A stretch of 64,000 nt of DNA from the NCBI GenBank assembly GCA_018398815.1, contig CM031601.1, forward strand, positions 12,785,819 through 12,849,818, written 5' to 3'. The notes beneath the pieces are model-generated. The model was not told the DNA's origin, did not search any database, and saw only the letters and a list, made by a program, of their open reading frames with translations. A program made the translations under genes and the position numbers. Shown piece after piece: positions 1 through 12,715 of this stretch (within the stretch, counting starts at the first letter, position 1; every line of letters starts with the position of its first letter). This DNA comes from Conus ventricosus (taxonomy: Eukaryota > Mollusca > Gastropoda > Neogastropoda > Conidae).

Positions 1-274
1 ACATAATAAAATCACATTTACATAAAATGCTGCACTTCCTGTCATTTATGCACTTTCTGTGCATTTAGCATCATTCAACAGTGAATTACAGATCACCAGT
101 ACAAAGGTGATGAGACAGATTTCTGATTACAAGCTGTCACATCTCATCCACATCATGCTTTTTAGTTTTATAGATACTGAACATGCAAAATTTAACACTT
201 AAACACATAGAAATGACCTTACTGAACATACCAAACTTAATACTTGAACACATCAAAACGATGCAAGTCCAAAC

Positions 275-370
275 CTTTTGGGTGTTTGAATCTCTCGGTC
301 TTTTCAATGACACCACCAGTAGCCTTAGTACCATCTTTGGGGTCATAGGCACCCACAGGCGGTGCACACC
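275..370 (-). CDS. HMMR: HMMR (RHAMM) exon 2
   Basis: Second coding exon of a hyaluronan-mediated motility receptor homologue, a coiled-coil spindle and centrosome protein. Read on the minus strand it lies between an acceptor (GGATCAG) and a donor (AAAAG|GTTTGG). It encodes CAPPVGAYDPKDGTKATG, then an ERFKHPK end. This corresponds to the family's second conserved segment (CAPSPGAYD..., then SQRFKQQK in vertebrates). The exon is 96 nt: it enters with two bases completing the Gly codon started in exon 1 and leaves with one base, so the phases fit exon 1 at 15,150 exactly. All further exons lie beyond the left edge. Identification is from remembered family sequence, not from a search. Confidence 0.9.
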
Positions 371-1263
371 CTGATCCAAACAAACCATACATCAAAGATA
401 AAAGGATGGAAGACTCACATGAAATCTAGAGAAATGTGAGGGTATTGGATTATTTCTGAGACTGACAGAATAACAGTACCAATTACATGATTCTGAGTTA
501 AGCTTTCTTACTTCAGTGTTTTAGTTTGACTAGGTTCAAAGGTAAAGTATAGATATCTTTTAGGTTACAGAAGAATTGTTGTATTACAGTCATCATTGGC
601 TCCTACAACTAGCCGCCAACCAACAACTAAAGGCGGAGATCCAGATGCATTTACTGCAAATAAACATGAAGAGAAAGGCAAACACAATTACCCCGCTGTA
701 CACAAATGCACACACATGTGTGCACACATATACAATATCAAAACACAGCTCAAGCCAGGATATCCAATCCCACCAGTCGAACAGAATAATCAACATAAAG
801 CTCTTACTAAGAAGCCTATCACTATTGGAAACTTGGCACAGCTGCAGTCCCTTGATGCCTCTAAATAATAGAATAGCAGTGTCTGTTCTGAATTAGCATG
901 CATATACTTTTCTTACTCTTCAACCAAATATAAGAAGACTTATTTAGTTGAAGAACTGTTTTGGTCTCAGAGCCAGACCAGGTAAGGATCTGCCTCCGGA
1001 GCGGAGGCTCCCACTACTGTTTTCAGGGCTCAAGATATACACCCATCATATTGTTCCGGACAACTCCTCTCTCCACCTGTTTACAGGGCAACAAATGTTT
1101 GACTGTGTCAGTGAAAGCATGACTGAGCAGTTAGCTTCAGTGCAAATCAATCACACTTTCTCTTCACCTTACTTTCACACCTCCATCACCACCTGATTTT
1201 TTTTCTCAAAAATGTAGCCTCAGCAAAGTGCTATCACACTGAGACAAAATGCATGTATCAGCA
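371..1263. other. HMMR intron 1, 3' part; nothing recognised
   Basis: This is the intron sequence just before exon 2. I see no exon, RNA gene or clear transposon. A short GC-richer patch near 960-1,020 contains a small palindrome (CCTCCGGAGCGGAGG) of unknown meaning. The small ORFs here have no recognisable domain. Confidence 0.6.
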
Positions 1264-1363
1264 CGATATAGGTAAGATAAGATAAGATAATGTTGCTTAT
1301 AGCCCAGCCGACCGCAAAGGGCCATATCAGGGCTGTCACCACGTTAAAATCAACTCACCAGTC

Positions 1364-1408
<45 letters not shown>

Positions 1409-1488
1409 CCACTTTCATACATCTCATTAAATGACATCGTCTACAAACGCACCAGAAACTTTGTTAAAAATCTTTCTTCCGTAAAATC

Positions 1489-4400
1489 TTAAATCAGATG
1501 AAAAATATTAATCTCTCTCAAAAACTCAAGGATCACGTCAGGCGGGACATCCCTGAACAGGATCTTCATGGACTCCGCTGTAAAATGTTTGTGTCTCACA
1601 TCGTGCAAGTCCCAACACTCTAAAAGAACATGTTTCATTGTGAGTGGCGCATGACATGGAATGCACCACGGAGCTTCTTCACTCTTTAAAAGGTAAGCAT
1701 GGGTAAAATACGAATGGCCGGTGTGCAGCCGGCACAGAACCGTTTCCTCTTTACGACCTCCCGACGTGGATGGGAGGAAGTCCTTAAGGTTTGGACGGAT
1801 CTGAAAGAGTTTGTTACTCGTCTGTGTGTTCCAATCCTCCTGCCAGAGGTCTCTCACATAATCGTTAACTTTGGGTTTCACATCTGAACGGGGATATAAA
1901 TGTTGGACAGTTTCTCTCTTGTGGCGTTCTTCGCTAAACGATCAACCATTTCGTTCCCGCCGATGCCAACATGACCAGGAACCCAAGCAAGAGTAATGTT
2001 GTAACCGTCCCTTTCAACTTGCTAAAAAGTTCAAAGAAATGCAAAAGTTCTGGATGCTGAAGGTTGCGGCCAGCTATGGCTTCCAAAGCTGACAGCGAAT
2101 CCGACAGAACAGAAAGTCCCTCTTTGAAGAATGTGAGATTATCTTCAAAGCCAGTACCAGAGCAGTAAGTTCAGCAGAATAGACAGAAGCATCGGAATGG
2201 ATATGTTCCAACAGTATCTGAGAAGGAGCCCAGGGCAGTAGGCTGCACAGGCCACTCCATCCTCAGACTTGGAACCGTCAGTGAAAACTTTTTGATAGGA
2301 TGGGAATTTCGAACAGAGGTCAGCATACAATGCCTTGTACGCCAGAGAGCTGGTAGACTCTTTGCGAAAAGCTGCAAGATCGAAACGAATCTCTGGTGTG
2401 AAAAAGGTCCACGGAGGTTGATCCGGAAACTTGGAAAAATCGGAAACTACTCCAGGTTTAGACCTGCATTCCGCACGTGAGGCTGCATACGAAGACCAAA
2501 CGGCGGAATACATTTCGGGTTGTTTTCAAACTTACTTTGGAATGGAGGGTCAAAGACACAGTCATAGGCAGGATTCTGCGGTTCTGAGAACAGTCGGATA
2601 TAATAATTTAAAGACAGTTTCAGCCTGCGGTTGGACAATGAAGGTTCGCCCGCCTCTGCGTACAGGCTGTACACAGGGGTGGTGCGGAACGCTCCAAGAC
2701 AGAGACGAAGCCCTTGATGGTGGATAGGGTCCAAGAGTTTGAGGTAAGAGGGTCTTGCGGAGCCGTAGACAGCACAACCGTAGTCCAGTTTGGAACGGAC
2801 CAAGGCTCTGTAGAGGTGCAGCAAAGTTTTCTTATCAGCGCCCCAGTCGGTGTGCGCTACGACCCGCAGAATATTCAGAGCTTTCTGGCAAGAGGTTTTG
2901 AGGTTTTTGATGTGGCTGAGAAAGTTGAGTTTCTGGTCAAAAATGACTCCCAGAAATTTGGCCTCTTTAACAGCTGGAATGGGAGATTTCCCTACTTGAA
3001 GTTCAGGATCTGGGAAAAACTGACGGAAATTATGGAAGTGAATACACTGCGTCTTTGTTGGAGAAAAGGTGAAACCGTTTTCATCCGCCCATCGATGGAT
3101 TTTATCTACGCAAAGCTGGCCCCTGCGCTGGACACTCGGGTACAGGCTTCCAGTTGCGTAGACAGCGAAATCATCCACAAACAATGAGCAGTCTGAACCC
3201 TGCTGAACTGATTGAACAATGTTGTTGATTTTAATACTAAAGAGGGCAGGAGACAGTATGCTCCCCTGGGGAACACCCAACTCCTGCTCGTGGACATCAG
3301 AGAGAGTGGTCCCAAACCCCGGACCTGAAACTGTCGTTCTGCCAAAAAATTTTGAATAAAAAGCGGAAGATGACCTCGAAAACCCAGATCGTGGAGATCA
3401 TGAAGTATCCCCGACTTCCAGGTGGTATCGTAGGCCTTCTCCAAGTCGAAGAAAATTGCCACTGTATGCTGTCTGTTCAAAAAGGAGTTCCGAAGGGCAG
3501 ATTCCAGACGAATCAAATGGTCAACTGTACTCCGATGTTTGCGGAAACCACACTGTTCTTTCGCCAAAAGGCCATCGGTTTCAAGTTTCCACATGAGCCT
3601 AGCATTGACCATTTTTTCCATCAATTTACAAACACAGCTGGTCAAAGCTATGGGACGGTAATTTGAAGGATTAGAAAGATCTTTTCCAGGTTTGGGAATT
3701 GGAATAATGAGAGCTTTTCGCCAAGAGGGTGGAAAAAACCTGTAGTCCACACATGGTTGTAGACCTGTAGCAGTATGTTCAGACCTTCTAGCGGAAGATG
3801 TTTCAACAGCTGATAATGGATTTCATCTATACCTGGAGAGGAATCGCTGCAAGAAAGTAAGGCAGATTTCAGTTCATTTAAAGTGAAAGGAAGATTGTAG
3901 TCTGCCATGTTGTCGGACGAAAAGTTGCAGGGTGATTTTTCTTTAAGGGTTTTATTTTTGACAAAAGTGGTTGATTTGTTAGAAGAGGAGGAATTCTTTT
4001 CTATGGTTGAAGCCAGCAAATTATCAACTGCTTTTTTCTCTGTTATTAAAGAGTCAGCAAACTTGAGATGGTTCACAGTGGGACAGGTGTTCTTCCTTTG
4101 ATTTTTTTAATGATGTTCCACACTTTTTTCTTGGAAGTTTTTGATGTCAGCCTGGAGCAGAAGCTTCTCCAGGACCGACGTTTACTGATTTTAAAAGTGT
4201 GTCTTGATTTAGCACGGAGTTTCTGATGGGCTCGAGCGTTGGGACCCGAAGGTCGTTGGTATACCTGACGCTGAGCCCGTTTTCTAACTTTGGAAATTTG
4301 TTGGCATTCTGAATCGAACCAGGGTGTTTTTGGCATTTGAAGTTTATCGGGAGACACTGGAATACAGGCCTTAGCACATTTGATCATAGTGTTAGTCAGT

Positions 4401-5182
4401 AATTCAGCTGGGTCCGGACTCTGAAAAAAATCAGTGTCCTGGAACTCCTTAGAAACAGTGGCTGCAAATAGATCCCAGTTTGCTTTCTTATAATTTAGAT
4501 GCTGAGAGACAGAGACGTGTTCAGTTATTACAGGTTGTAGAAGGACAGGGAAATGGTCACTTCCGTGCAGATCGTCATGGACAGACCACTCATAGTCCAG
4601 GACCAGCGAGGGGTCACAAACCGACAAATCTAAACACGAAAGTGAACCTGTGGAAGAATGGAGGTAAGTTGCAGATCCGTCGTTCAGACAACACAAATCC
4701 AAATCCGAAAGGACATCCTCAATCAGCAGACCTCTGGATGACAAACCGGTACTACCCCAAAGAGGGTTGTGACCGTTAAAGTCACCCAACAGCAAAAAAG
4801 GTCGAGGAAGTTCCCCTAACAGACTGACAAGGTCCTGACGACAAACCGGGACAGATGGAGGTAGATAAAGAGAACAGATTGTTACAGTCTTGTGGAGAGT
4901 GACTCTCGCAGCTACAGCCTGAAGGGAGGTAGACAGAGCGACAGGACTATACAACAAAGTTTTGTGAAGGAGAAGGGCAACACCGCCCGACAGTCCCAAC
5001 GTGGATGGTTGTGCAGGTTTTGAAAGAATATTAAAGCCAGAAAGAGTAAAGGTCTTCTGGCTTTGAATTTAGGTTTCTTGAAGAGCCACGACGGAAGGTT
5101 TTATAGAATGACACAGAAGCTGCAGCTCCTCAAAGTTGGAATTTAGACCACGGATATTCTAATGGAATATTGTATTATCCAT
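1489..5182 (-). pseudogene. LINE ORF2: endonuclease, reverse transcriptase, RNase H, frameshifted
   Basis: The polyprotein starts near the ATG at 5,182, closely following ORF1. The endonuclease shows NIRGLNSNFEELQLL at its start (after a premature stop), LLLGDFNGHNPLW, and the terminal GSDHFPV motif (about 5,160-4,550). The reverse transcriptase (about 4,000-2,700) shows ALTSCVCKLMEKMV, FFDLEKAYDTTW, the polymerase box FVDDFAVYA and FLGVIFDQKLNF. An RNase H start (VFTDGSKSEDGVA) lies near 2,270, and the C-terminal segment (RLHTGHSYFTHAYLL) ends at 1,489. Several frameshifts break the ORF, notably near 4,075, 3,700, 3,200, 2,470 and 1,900. Confidence 0.85.
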
Positions 5183-5208
5183 GGTGCAGAGGGCGAAAAG
5201 GAGAGAGA

Positions 5209-6554
5209 TCAGGTCATCTCCTCCTCAACGTCTGCGTCCAATGGAGAGAATTTATTATTTAGTTTAACTGGACTGTGTTGGTCTTTGGACCCGCTGGCAG
5301 ACTTGCCCGCAGGTGACAAAGGCCTGGAGTTTGGAGATGGTGGAGGTCTGGATTTGGGAGATGGTGGAGGTTTCTTCTTCATCTCCACCATCTCCACGCT
5401 GGGTGGAACTCCCTTGCCCGCACGGGCACTGGATAGGGGAGTTCGAGGCGGGAGTGCTGGTTTTTTAGTCTGCCCAGCAGCAGATGTTGTAGACTGCTGG
5501 GCAGTCTGAGGGGTGGCGGATTTTCTGCCTCCACCAGGGGCAGTCAGTTTGGGTTGGAAGGTGGTGGACTTGCTACCACCAGAATTGACAGATCTTACTT
5601 GCAATGTCTTTGAAAACGTAAAGTCATCAGTCTGGCAGCAGACTGATCGAGTGGACACTTTCTTTACGGCGAAGCATAGGATGAAGCTGTCGGCGTCTGA
5701 CTGCCCACAACCTGTTTGCGGGCTTCAAAAAATGAGATCTTCTTTTCCGTTTTGACTCGTTGTATAGCAGATTCTTGAATCCAAAAAGGACAATTTCGGG
5801 AAGAGGAGGGATGGTCGCCACCGCAGTTAGCACAATGTGCCGGATCTTGACACGGCCCATCATGGGTTGCCTTGCAGCAAATACCACACACCTCCTGCCC
5901 AGAACAGCGGTCCCTGACATGGCCAAACTTCTGGCACCTGAAGCACCTCAACGGGGACGGAACATATAACTGAACCCGGACATTCAGATAGCCGACTTTG
6001 ATGACCGGAGGCAGCACAGGGTTGCAGAATGTCAGAAAGAGGGTGTTGGTGGCCACTCTTTCTGCACCCTTCTTTACTGTCACCCTGCGCACCTCGGTCA
6101 CACCCTGGGACGCCAGCTCCGATTTAATTTCTGCCTCCGAGACACCAGATAAATCCTGCAGCGAATCATGCCTTTTGATGAATTTAATTGTTTGTGGGGA
6201 GTTACCTGATCTCCCTGTCCACTAATTTTGTTGCCTTCAGCAGCTGTTCAGACTGTTTCTGTGATTTACACTCAATAAGGAACGAGCCATTCCGCAACCT
6301 CTTGATGGACCGAGGGTCACCTGCCAAACCTTGAAAGCCCTTTTGTATGGCAAAAGGGCTCAGAGCTGAAAGGGGTCTTTCCTGCTCTGTCCCTTCCATT
6401 ACTAGCCAGGAAGCCCAGAAACCTGTCCTCTGTCGCACTTCAGTATCTGAATCACTATCAGAATCGAAATCCCTGAAATAGGGGATGCTGCCTTCCTCTT
6501 CTTTTTTGGGGGGATTGATTTTGAAAGAGCCATATTGAGTTTATTGTAATTCAT
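5209..6554 (-). pseudogene. LINE ORF1, gag-like zinc-knuckle protein, frameshifted
   Basis: The nucleic-acid-binding ORF1 of the LINE. The first true ATG is at 6,554. A basic stretch (SIPPKKKRK) comes early. The middle contains an RNA-recognition-like segment (NGSFLIECKSQKQSEQLLKA). Three knuckles follow near 5,790-5,950: CFRCQKFGHVRDRC, then CGICCKATHDGPC, then CANCGGDHPSSSRNC. The C-terminal part is rich in proline, serine and lysine and ends at 5,209. The reading frame changes near 6,430, 6,205 and 5,660, giving four open segments. This matches Jockey/I-group ORF1 proteins that coat LINE RNA. Confidence 0.8.
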
Positions 6555-7277
6555 CCCTCCCTTACCCACCACCTTGGAGTCCAACTAAGGGGCCAGGGCC
6601 AAGAATCACTGTCTTGACCCCTTTCAGGCTTCGGGAGAGACATACGACAAACAGAACACTACTACCCCTATCCCCCTGATCATGCTCAACTCCCGGGAAC
6701 AGAGAGCTGAGCACTGCAGGGGTTCACATGGCCAGCAGGGGAACTGCCCGTCTTGACCCACCCCAAGAAGGGGAGCCGATTAGTACACCCGGGCCAAAGT
6801 GTACTTCCTGTCTAGGAGAGGTCCGAGCCAAAGTGATGTGTTGAGAGCGCTGGCTCTCTCAATCACCAGGATCTCATTCCCTCCGACACAGGTCGCACCG
6901 CACGGCAAACACGGCGGATCTTAAGGAGACCACAGAGAGAAAAGGAGTGTGGAAAAGAAGACTTGAAAGGGAGACGAAGATAGAAAAGGGCCAAATAAAG
7001 GCAGAAAACAAGAAAAGGAGAAAGGCGGGTTACTCTTAGTCAGGATCCTCACCCTTAGCCTATCTGACATGGGAAGCCCTACCAGGGGCATCAACTCCTT
7101 ACCACGTTATGCTTAGGCCAGGCAGCATCTCAACTTCACAGGCCTAGAAGCAGTTGGAAAAAAACCAGCCTATCTTAAAGTATTGATGCCCCGCCAGCAA
7201 AGCCTAAGGGATCACTGGACCACGCAAGCCCTCCGACCACGACAAGGTCGCAACCCCCGGAGGGTCGATATAGGTAA

Positions 7278-8639
7278 AGAGTAAAAATTCCAGCGGTTCC
7301 TCTGACTAATTAAAGGACTTTATATTAATTTGGGTGGATAGGGAAAAATTTATTTGCTGAATATCATTGAACAGATTTCCTTTTCAACCTCTTGTAATTA
7401 CACTTGTTACAGACAACATTTACCTTGTTTGTTTTGAAGATGAAATGGATTCTAAGCAGGGAAAGAAAATGAATTAGAAACTCTGCTGTTTAAATTTTCT
7501 CTTTGTTTTTCGTCCCTGTCACCTTTATAAATAAACATGTACATGTCTGGATACATCATCGCTGAATTCTGTAAACACCCTAGCTATTAGCAGCAAGAGT
7601 GGCTGGAATTAATCTGTTGGACATTGTGCTTGGTCAGGGCATTATTGATACTTGCACTTCCTTTCTTTCCCCCTCTCAGGCAGACATAACAAATGCACAC
7701 AGTATGCCATTGTTGACTTATGTCTGCTGATTTGTCATTATGCTCACAGTAGTTTATTAAATGTCTCTTTACTAAGAGAGGGCAAAAATAAATTGATGAG
7801 GACAAGTACACTTTCTTTTTATCTACTTGTCCAGTTAAACTTTGAAGTTTGAGGAGTTTCCAGCCCTTCCCTTGACCCACAATCCCCATGAACCTGCTGA
7901 ACTCAACATGGATACGGATGTGGAGGCTAAATGGAAACTCATGTTGTCATGACACAACAGGGAGCATTCATAACATATGACCACCATTTAAGTTAGTTAT
8001 CACAACATATTTTATGATCAGTCAATGCATGTTGAGAGTCGACATCATTGAGGAGACATCCCTGGTATGTCCCTTTGGAGTCATCTGGGCTATAAGGTAG
8101 CAGAACTGAAATGCACTGGACGATGAATTGATGGCGTATATTGATGAATAAATGAAAGACTGGAACTTTCCCTTTCTGTTCATTTTGTAAAGAGTGTATT
8201 TATAACATCATAAACCACTTAACCAGGCACAAAAATAATATACCAACAACTGTGGTGACACTGACCAACTGAAAATTTAAGCATATCTCTCAGAGATGAA
8301 TCCGCCATATAAATTGATAATGGAATAAATTGACATTAAATCTTTTAAGACCTTAAACCAACAAATACAACTGAATACTGGAGCCACAAATGATCAAAAC
8401 ACAGTGGACTGTAACATGTTAAAGAGAAAACACTGATAGCAGTCTAAAATCTACCAATTGTGAACATATGCACAAATACACTATGATTTTCAGTACTAAA
8501 GCCTGCACCCAGATGCTTTTTTTCCCCCACATCTCTTGAGATGTAACAATGGAACTGTTCCTTTTGCTCATTTTAAAAAACCCACACAACACTACATGAG
8601 ATCCTTTGTATAGAACTAGAAGAAAGTTTACTTTAGCCT
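7278..8639. other. HMMR intron 1 segment, nothing recognised
   Basis: AT-rich intronic sequence between the full-length LINE and an older reverse transcriptase remnant. Both strands carry dense stops in most frames. I found no exon with splice sites, no RNA gene and no clear repeat. Confidence 0.6.
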
Positions 8640-9560
8640 AGATTTCAAAACAAGTGAGAGACACAGGGATGAAGCCTACAAAGGCATCTCAAATAAAGAC
8701 CTATCCTGTAAAACTGTGAACCACATCCTCTTCAGTGCCATCAGAGTACTATCAGCAACAGGCCTTTCTTTGCCTGCAGCATGGCTTCTGTATGGATGCC
8801 AGAAAGACTTGCTGAAATGCTAGCCTTGGATTTCTACAAGACTTAATAAAATCAGCTGAAGTCTTCTGATCCACAAACTCTGTAACTAGTGTAAGTATAC
8901 ATCTGTAGCAAGATTTAGACAGAAAATTTCCTTGACAACAGGAAGCAGCAAATAGCTGTCAATGGCTCAAAATCAGAGTTTGCTCCTGTAAAATCAGGAG
9001 TGTCCCTCAGGGTTATATACAATTACATTGATCTATCCCGTTTCTGCTGAACCTATATATATAGTGAAAGGATAAGATCTACTGCTAGGCTTTTTGTTTA
9101 TGACATAGCATGCAATAAAGATATCACATCCACAAAGGATTGGATAACCATCAAGAGGATCTGGGCAGTTTCACCAAGTGGAAAAGTACTGGAAAATGAA
9201 CATTTTAACCCCCAAAAGTGCTTAATCCACGTGTTCTGGCGTATTATGTTTATCATTCAGCATCTCCCTACATGACACCAACTCTGACAGAAATGTAAAC
9301 CAGGTCCTTTGGTGTCATTCTCAGTAGAGCTATGAGATCAAGGCTGCCCATTACCAACATCATCAAATAGGCAAGCAATTTCTTGGGCTTTAGATCAGTT
9401 TATTCAAAGGACCATCACAAAACCACGAAGGAGGATGACTACAAGTACAAAGCTCTCATATGTTCCATTTTGGAGAACGCATGACCCATTTGAGAACGCT
9501 GTACAGGAGAATATAACAAAGCAATGGAAAACATGAAACAATGAGCTCCAGCATTCTCAC
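8640..9560 (+). pseudogene. Eroded reverse transcriptase remnant of a LINE
   Basis: A heavily decayed plus-strand reverse transcriptase. With frames allowed to shift, a conserved order can still be read: an AVNGSKSEFAPVKSGV block leading to the VPQG motif near 8,960-9,020; RLFVYDIACNK in place of the FADD box near 9,085; a KW...P.K block near 9,180; a FGVILS block near 9,310; and ITNIIK.ASNFLGF followed by YKALI.SILE near 9,350-9,480. This order is typical of CR1/Jockey-type pol proteins. No ORF survives, so it is a much older insertion than its neighbours. Confidence 0.65.
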
Positions 9561-11336
9561 TAGATAAAATTTTGATAATTATTATGACTCTGACTATATT
9601 ATACTTTCAGAGGTCAAAGTCAACAAAACCTTTATAAATGGGACAGGGTGGAGGGGTGGGAAGGTCATGTATGAGGGTCCTCCACATTTATGTAGGAAAG
9701 AGGTGGTAGGGCTGATAAGTCAGACATCATTGCCACGTCAGCATTGTTAAAAGTAGGTTACAGATAAAGTTTAGGGTACAGATACTAGATTAGACTCACC
9801 TCAACAATTGCTTCATCTTCTATGGCCCCATTCAGTTGTGTTTTTGCCTTATGAAGTCATTGCCAGAGCAAAAGGTTGACATGAGACTGCATATGCGCAC
9901 AATCATGGGCAGAGAAGAGAAACACCTTGGGCTTTTTCCTGTTGTGTTGTCTGATATACTCATTGCAAATTGCAATGCATTATGATTAACAGACCTCTGC
10001 CTTGGCTTAAGGCTGTGTCAGGCTAATTGACATAGGCTTAACACCAAGGCTACATCAAAATGTTGTTATGCTCTGCATAGTTATGCGGGGATTGTCTTCA
10101 GTTGTGACAAGCTCCTAGCATAACATTATCAGTCTCTAAAATCCCCCGAAGTCGGAGTGTGGCTGCCCATGTGGCGGGGGTAATCAAAAACGGTCACACA
10201 CGTAATGTTTCATCCCAGCTGATGCATTTGTACCATAGTGTTCAAGTACTTCGGCTGTTTGGATGATCCCTGGAGTCTTTTAGCCAGGGTACGACAACAA
10301 CAACAACAACATTAACAGACCAGAACGTTCCCTTTGAAAAATAATGTGCATCACACTGTTGCAAACAATGATATTTCTAAGCATCCATGACTCATTTATA
10401 CATGTTTTATGTGCAACTTTGGGAACACTGAGCTCATAAGATTTACGTATCATTCCAACAAACATTATCTACCCTGTTTCTCCTGAACATCAGGAGCAAA
10501 GCTTCAAGGGGATGCTAAATACAAAAGTCTGCAATGGCCCATCCTTGGAATGATAAGCAGAGCTAAGCTTATTGCTATGAACTGCAGATACTACATTGCC
10601 TGACTGAGTGACAGTGATAAACTCTAACTTAGTCTAAGAATCTCCCAACTTCAACCAGTTAGAAGCACAACACAGAAGTCTGAATCCCAGTCCTACAACA
10701 TTCTTACATCCGACATCCCATTCTGCAGCACCAGCCATAGGCATCGAACAGTTTTCCTCAAGAACAATTCCAAAGCAGAAATAGCAGGCTGGAGGGATAG
10801 CCATCACACAATCTCAAGTTACAGACTTCCAGTTCTGAGATTAGCCAGCCACAAGCCTAGCAAACTTCTAACCTGAGAAGCTGAAGTAGCTCGACGCCTT
10901 GCTAGGCAGCCTGACACATTGCTAAAAAAAAAAGAAAGAAAAATTTATATGCAAAGCAAAGTAATGCAAGTCTTACATGATTCATTATCATCATGCAGCA
11001 TGGTGTCTGGAGATGAAAGATGAAGCCTGAAGCTGACCAGTGTACTCCATATTTTGAATTTATTTAAGCAGGTGCATGTGTCATTGTGCTGTGTCAGGCG
11101 TGCAAGAGTATGTACAGAAAAAAGGTATCTTTACTGCTTAGGGCAAGTTTTAAGTTGCCACCCATGCACTTGGAACCATAAACTGAACTTGCAAAAGTGA
11201 TTTCTAAGTAAAATTAAAGAGTGAGTGAATGCTAATTCTCAGCCATGGGCTTTCAGGCTTGGATGGGCCTTCTTAGTTCATTATACTGATTTATAGTATG
11301 GGGTTAGGATCGACAAAGGAATAAAATGTTGTCTTT
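9561..11336. other. HMMR intron 1 segment with a possible short repeat at 10.14-10.2 kb
   Basis: No exon or gene is seen. Around 10,140-10,205 there is a GC-rich patch (ATCCCCCGAAGTCGGAGTG, then GGCGGGGG) that resembles a short interspersed repeat I associate with molluscs; this is from memory and uncertain. A (CAA)n microsatellite lies at about 10,290-10,310. Confidence 0.4.
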
Positions 11337-11890
11337 TTTGTACTCCCAGTTCTTATAGAACAGGGAGTACTTTACAATGGGAATGAAGAACTGCTGTCTG
11401 TGTGTCTGTCTGTCCAAGGTCAAAATGTGTTCCACTTGCTCCAGACAAAACTTCTGGGACATTTTTTCTGAAAATTTGTAGTATGTTCATTATGGGTCAC
11501 GGATGATGCCTGATGTTTTATTTTACCATTATAGCCGTTATGGCCATAACGGCCCCTAACGATAAAAAAGTAGTTACAGACTCAGAATCAAAAACTTACT
11601 TAAAGAATATTTCGACAGGGTCGCCCTGTCTTCTTCAGCTCACTGTTGCTGTTGTGGCCCCTAACAGTTTTTCTTCTTTATGGAATATCTCAGAAGTACT
11701 TGGCCGATCTTTCTGAAAATTTGCCTGCATGTTCATTAAGGGTCACGGATGATGCCGAATGTTTTATTTTACCAGAATAGCCGTTACTAATGGCAATAAC
11801 AGCCCAAAACATTTTTTCTTCTTTATGCAATATCTCACGCGTATTCAAGATAAACTGGGAGTACGTGTATATGCTTTGCATCTTGTTTTT
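11337..11890 (+). repeat. Hairpin-headed repeat with two copies of the 145-bp core
   Basis: The unit begins with an inverted repeat (GTACTCCCAGTTC, then GAACAGGGAGTAC, 11,339-11,371), then a TGTCTG-rich stretch. Two copies of a core follow that reads GGTCACGGATGATGCC, GATGTTTTATTTTACC, and a palindromic run based on ATAGCCGTTA/TAACGGC. It ends CTGGGAGTACGTGTATATGC. The same core is tandemly amplified in the opposite orientation at 17.56-18.56 kb, and a shorter copy lies at 37.1 kb. It may be a non-autonomous element family; the family is not identified. Confidence 0.7.
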
Positions 11891-12090
11891 TCTTCTTTGA
11901 AGTAGGGCAGCAACTTAAGTTTGGGCACAGTATTATTTGCCTACTAGGTAAGGCTGTGTTTTGGTGCACTAAGGCAAAAAAAAAAAAAAAAAACAACACT
12001 GGAAGCTAAAATGCATGCCTATCACTAATTTTAACAGTTTAACATGCAGCAGTTCATCTAAACAAAAAAAAACTCACTTGCATGCCTCTG

Positions 12091-12112
12091 TGTGTGTGGT
12101 GTGTGTGTGTGT

Positions 12113-12157
<45 letters not shown>
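12091..12157. repeat. (GT)n microsatellite
   Basis: A nearly pure GT dinucleotide run with two GG interruptions. Confidence 0.95.
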
Positions 12158-12159
<2 letters not shown>

Positions 12160-12596
12160 CTTCCATTCTTCTTTACGAACTCAACTGCACTTACACTAAA
12201 AATTTTGAAATAGGCCTAGGAAATAAAGCACAGTTGCATAGTTGGTTGGTCAACTTTGGTTCCCTTGTGAAGATGAAGATTCAAGACGGTAAGAGTCGCT
12301 CTTACTAGTCTTTGACTGGCGTGTGTGCGCACGCACACACACAGTGTCACACACACGTGTACACTTCTCAACAGGCAAGTATTTCTCACTGTCCTGTCAA
12401 ACTGAATGGGTGCCACTAAAATGACAGGTCATATTTACACGAGATGATGTTGAACACTATTGACGATTTGGCTTCAATTTATAACCTGACGCCAGAATAA
12501 CGAAAAGGGGAAACTGTATTGGCAAAATTTAAACTAGTTGCGGAGTTACATTAACTGCAGAGTGGAGTGAGGAATGTTTTCAACGGAGTGAAATTC

Positions 12597-12715
12597 GGAT
12601 ACCAGTGAACTCGTCACACGGTGAAGTCGTCACAGCTGAAAAATGTGTGGCGAGTTCACCGTTGTTTTTTCTTTGCAATTAACAGTGAACTCGTCACACG
12701 GTGAAGTCATCACAG
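12597..12715 (+). repeat. MULE left terminal inverted repeat and subterminal repeats
   Basis: The outer 38 bp is repeated inverted at the right end. A 32-bp module (AGTGAACTCGTCACACGG...) occurs at 12,604-12,635 and again at 12,684-12,715 with one mismatch. Between them is a different module (GTGTGGCGAGTTCACCG, 12,645-12,661) that recurs inverted at the right end. Repeated modules of this kind are typical transposase binding sites. Confidence 0.9.

Larger units (their letters stand above)
1276..7265 (-). mobile_element. Full-length RNase H-containing LINE (I/Nimb-like group)
   Basis: A complete-length non-LTR retrotransposon of about 6.0 kb on the minus strand in HMMR intron 1. It is bounded by a 12-bp target duplication CGATATAGGTAA at 1,264-1,275 and 7,266-7,277. 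From 5' to 3' it has about 0.7 kb of 5' UTR (7,265-6,555), a gag-like ORF1 with zinc knuckles, an ORF2 with apurinic-type endonuclease, reverse transcriptase and RNase H, and a 3' UTR with an internal T-rich tract. That tract is the plus-strand A run at 1,367-1,406. A conserved tail follows, ending in TTATC repeats. Both ORFs are broken by frameshifts, so the copy is probably inactive unless these are assembly errors. Clade placement rests on the RNase H plus zinc-knuckle layout and is tentative. Confidence 0.88.
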
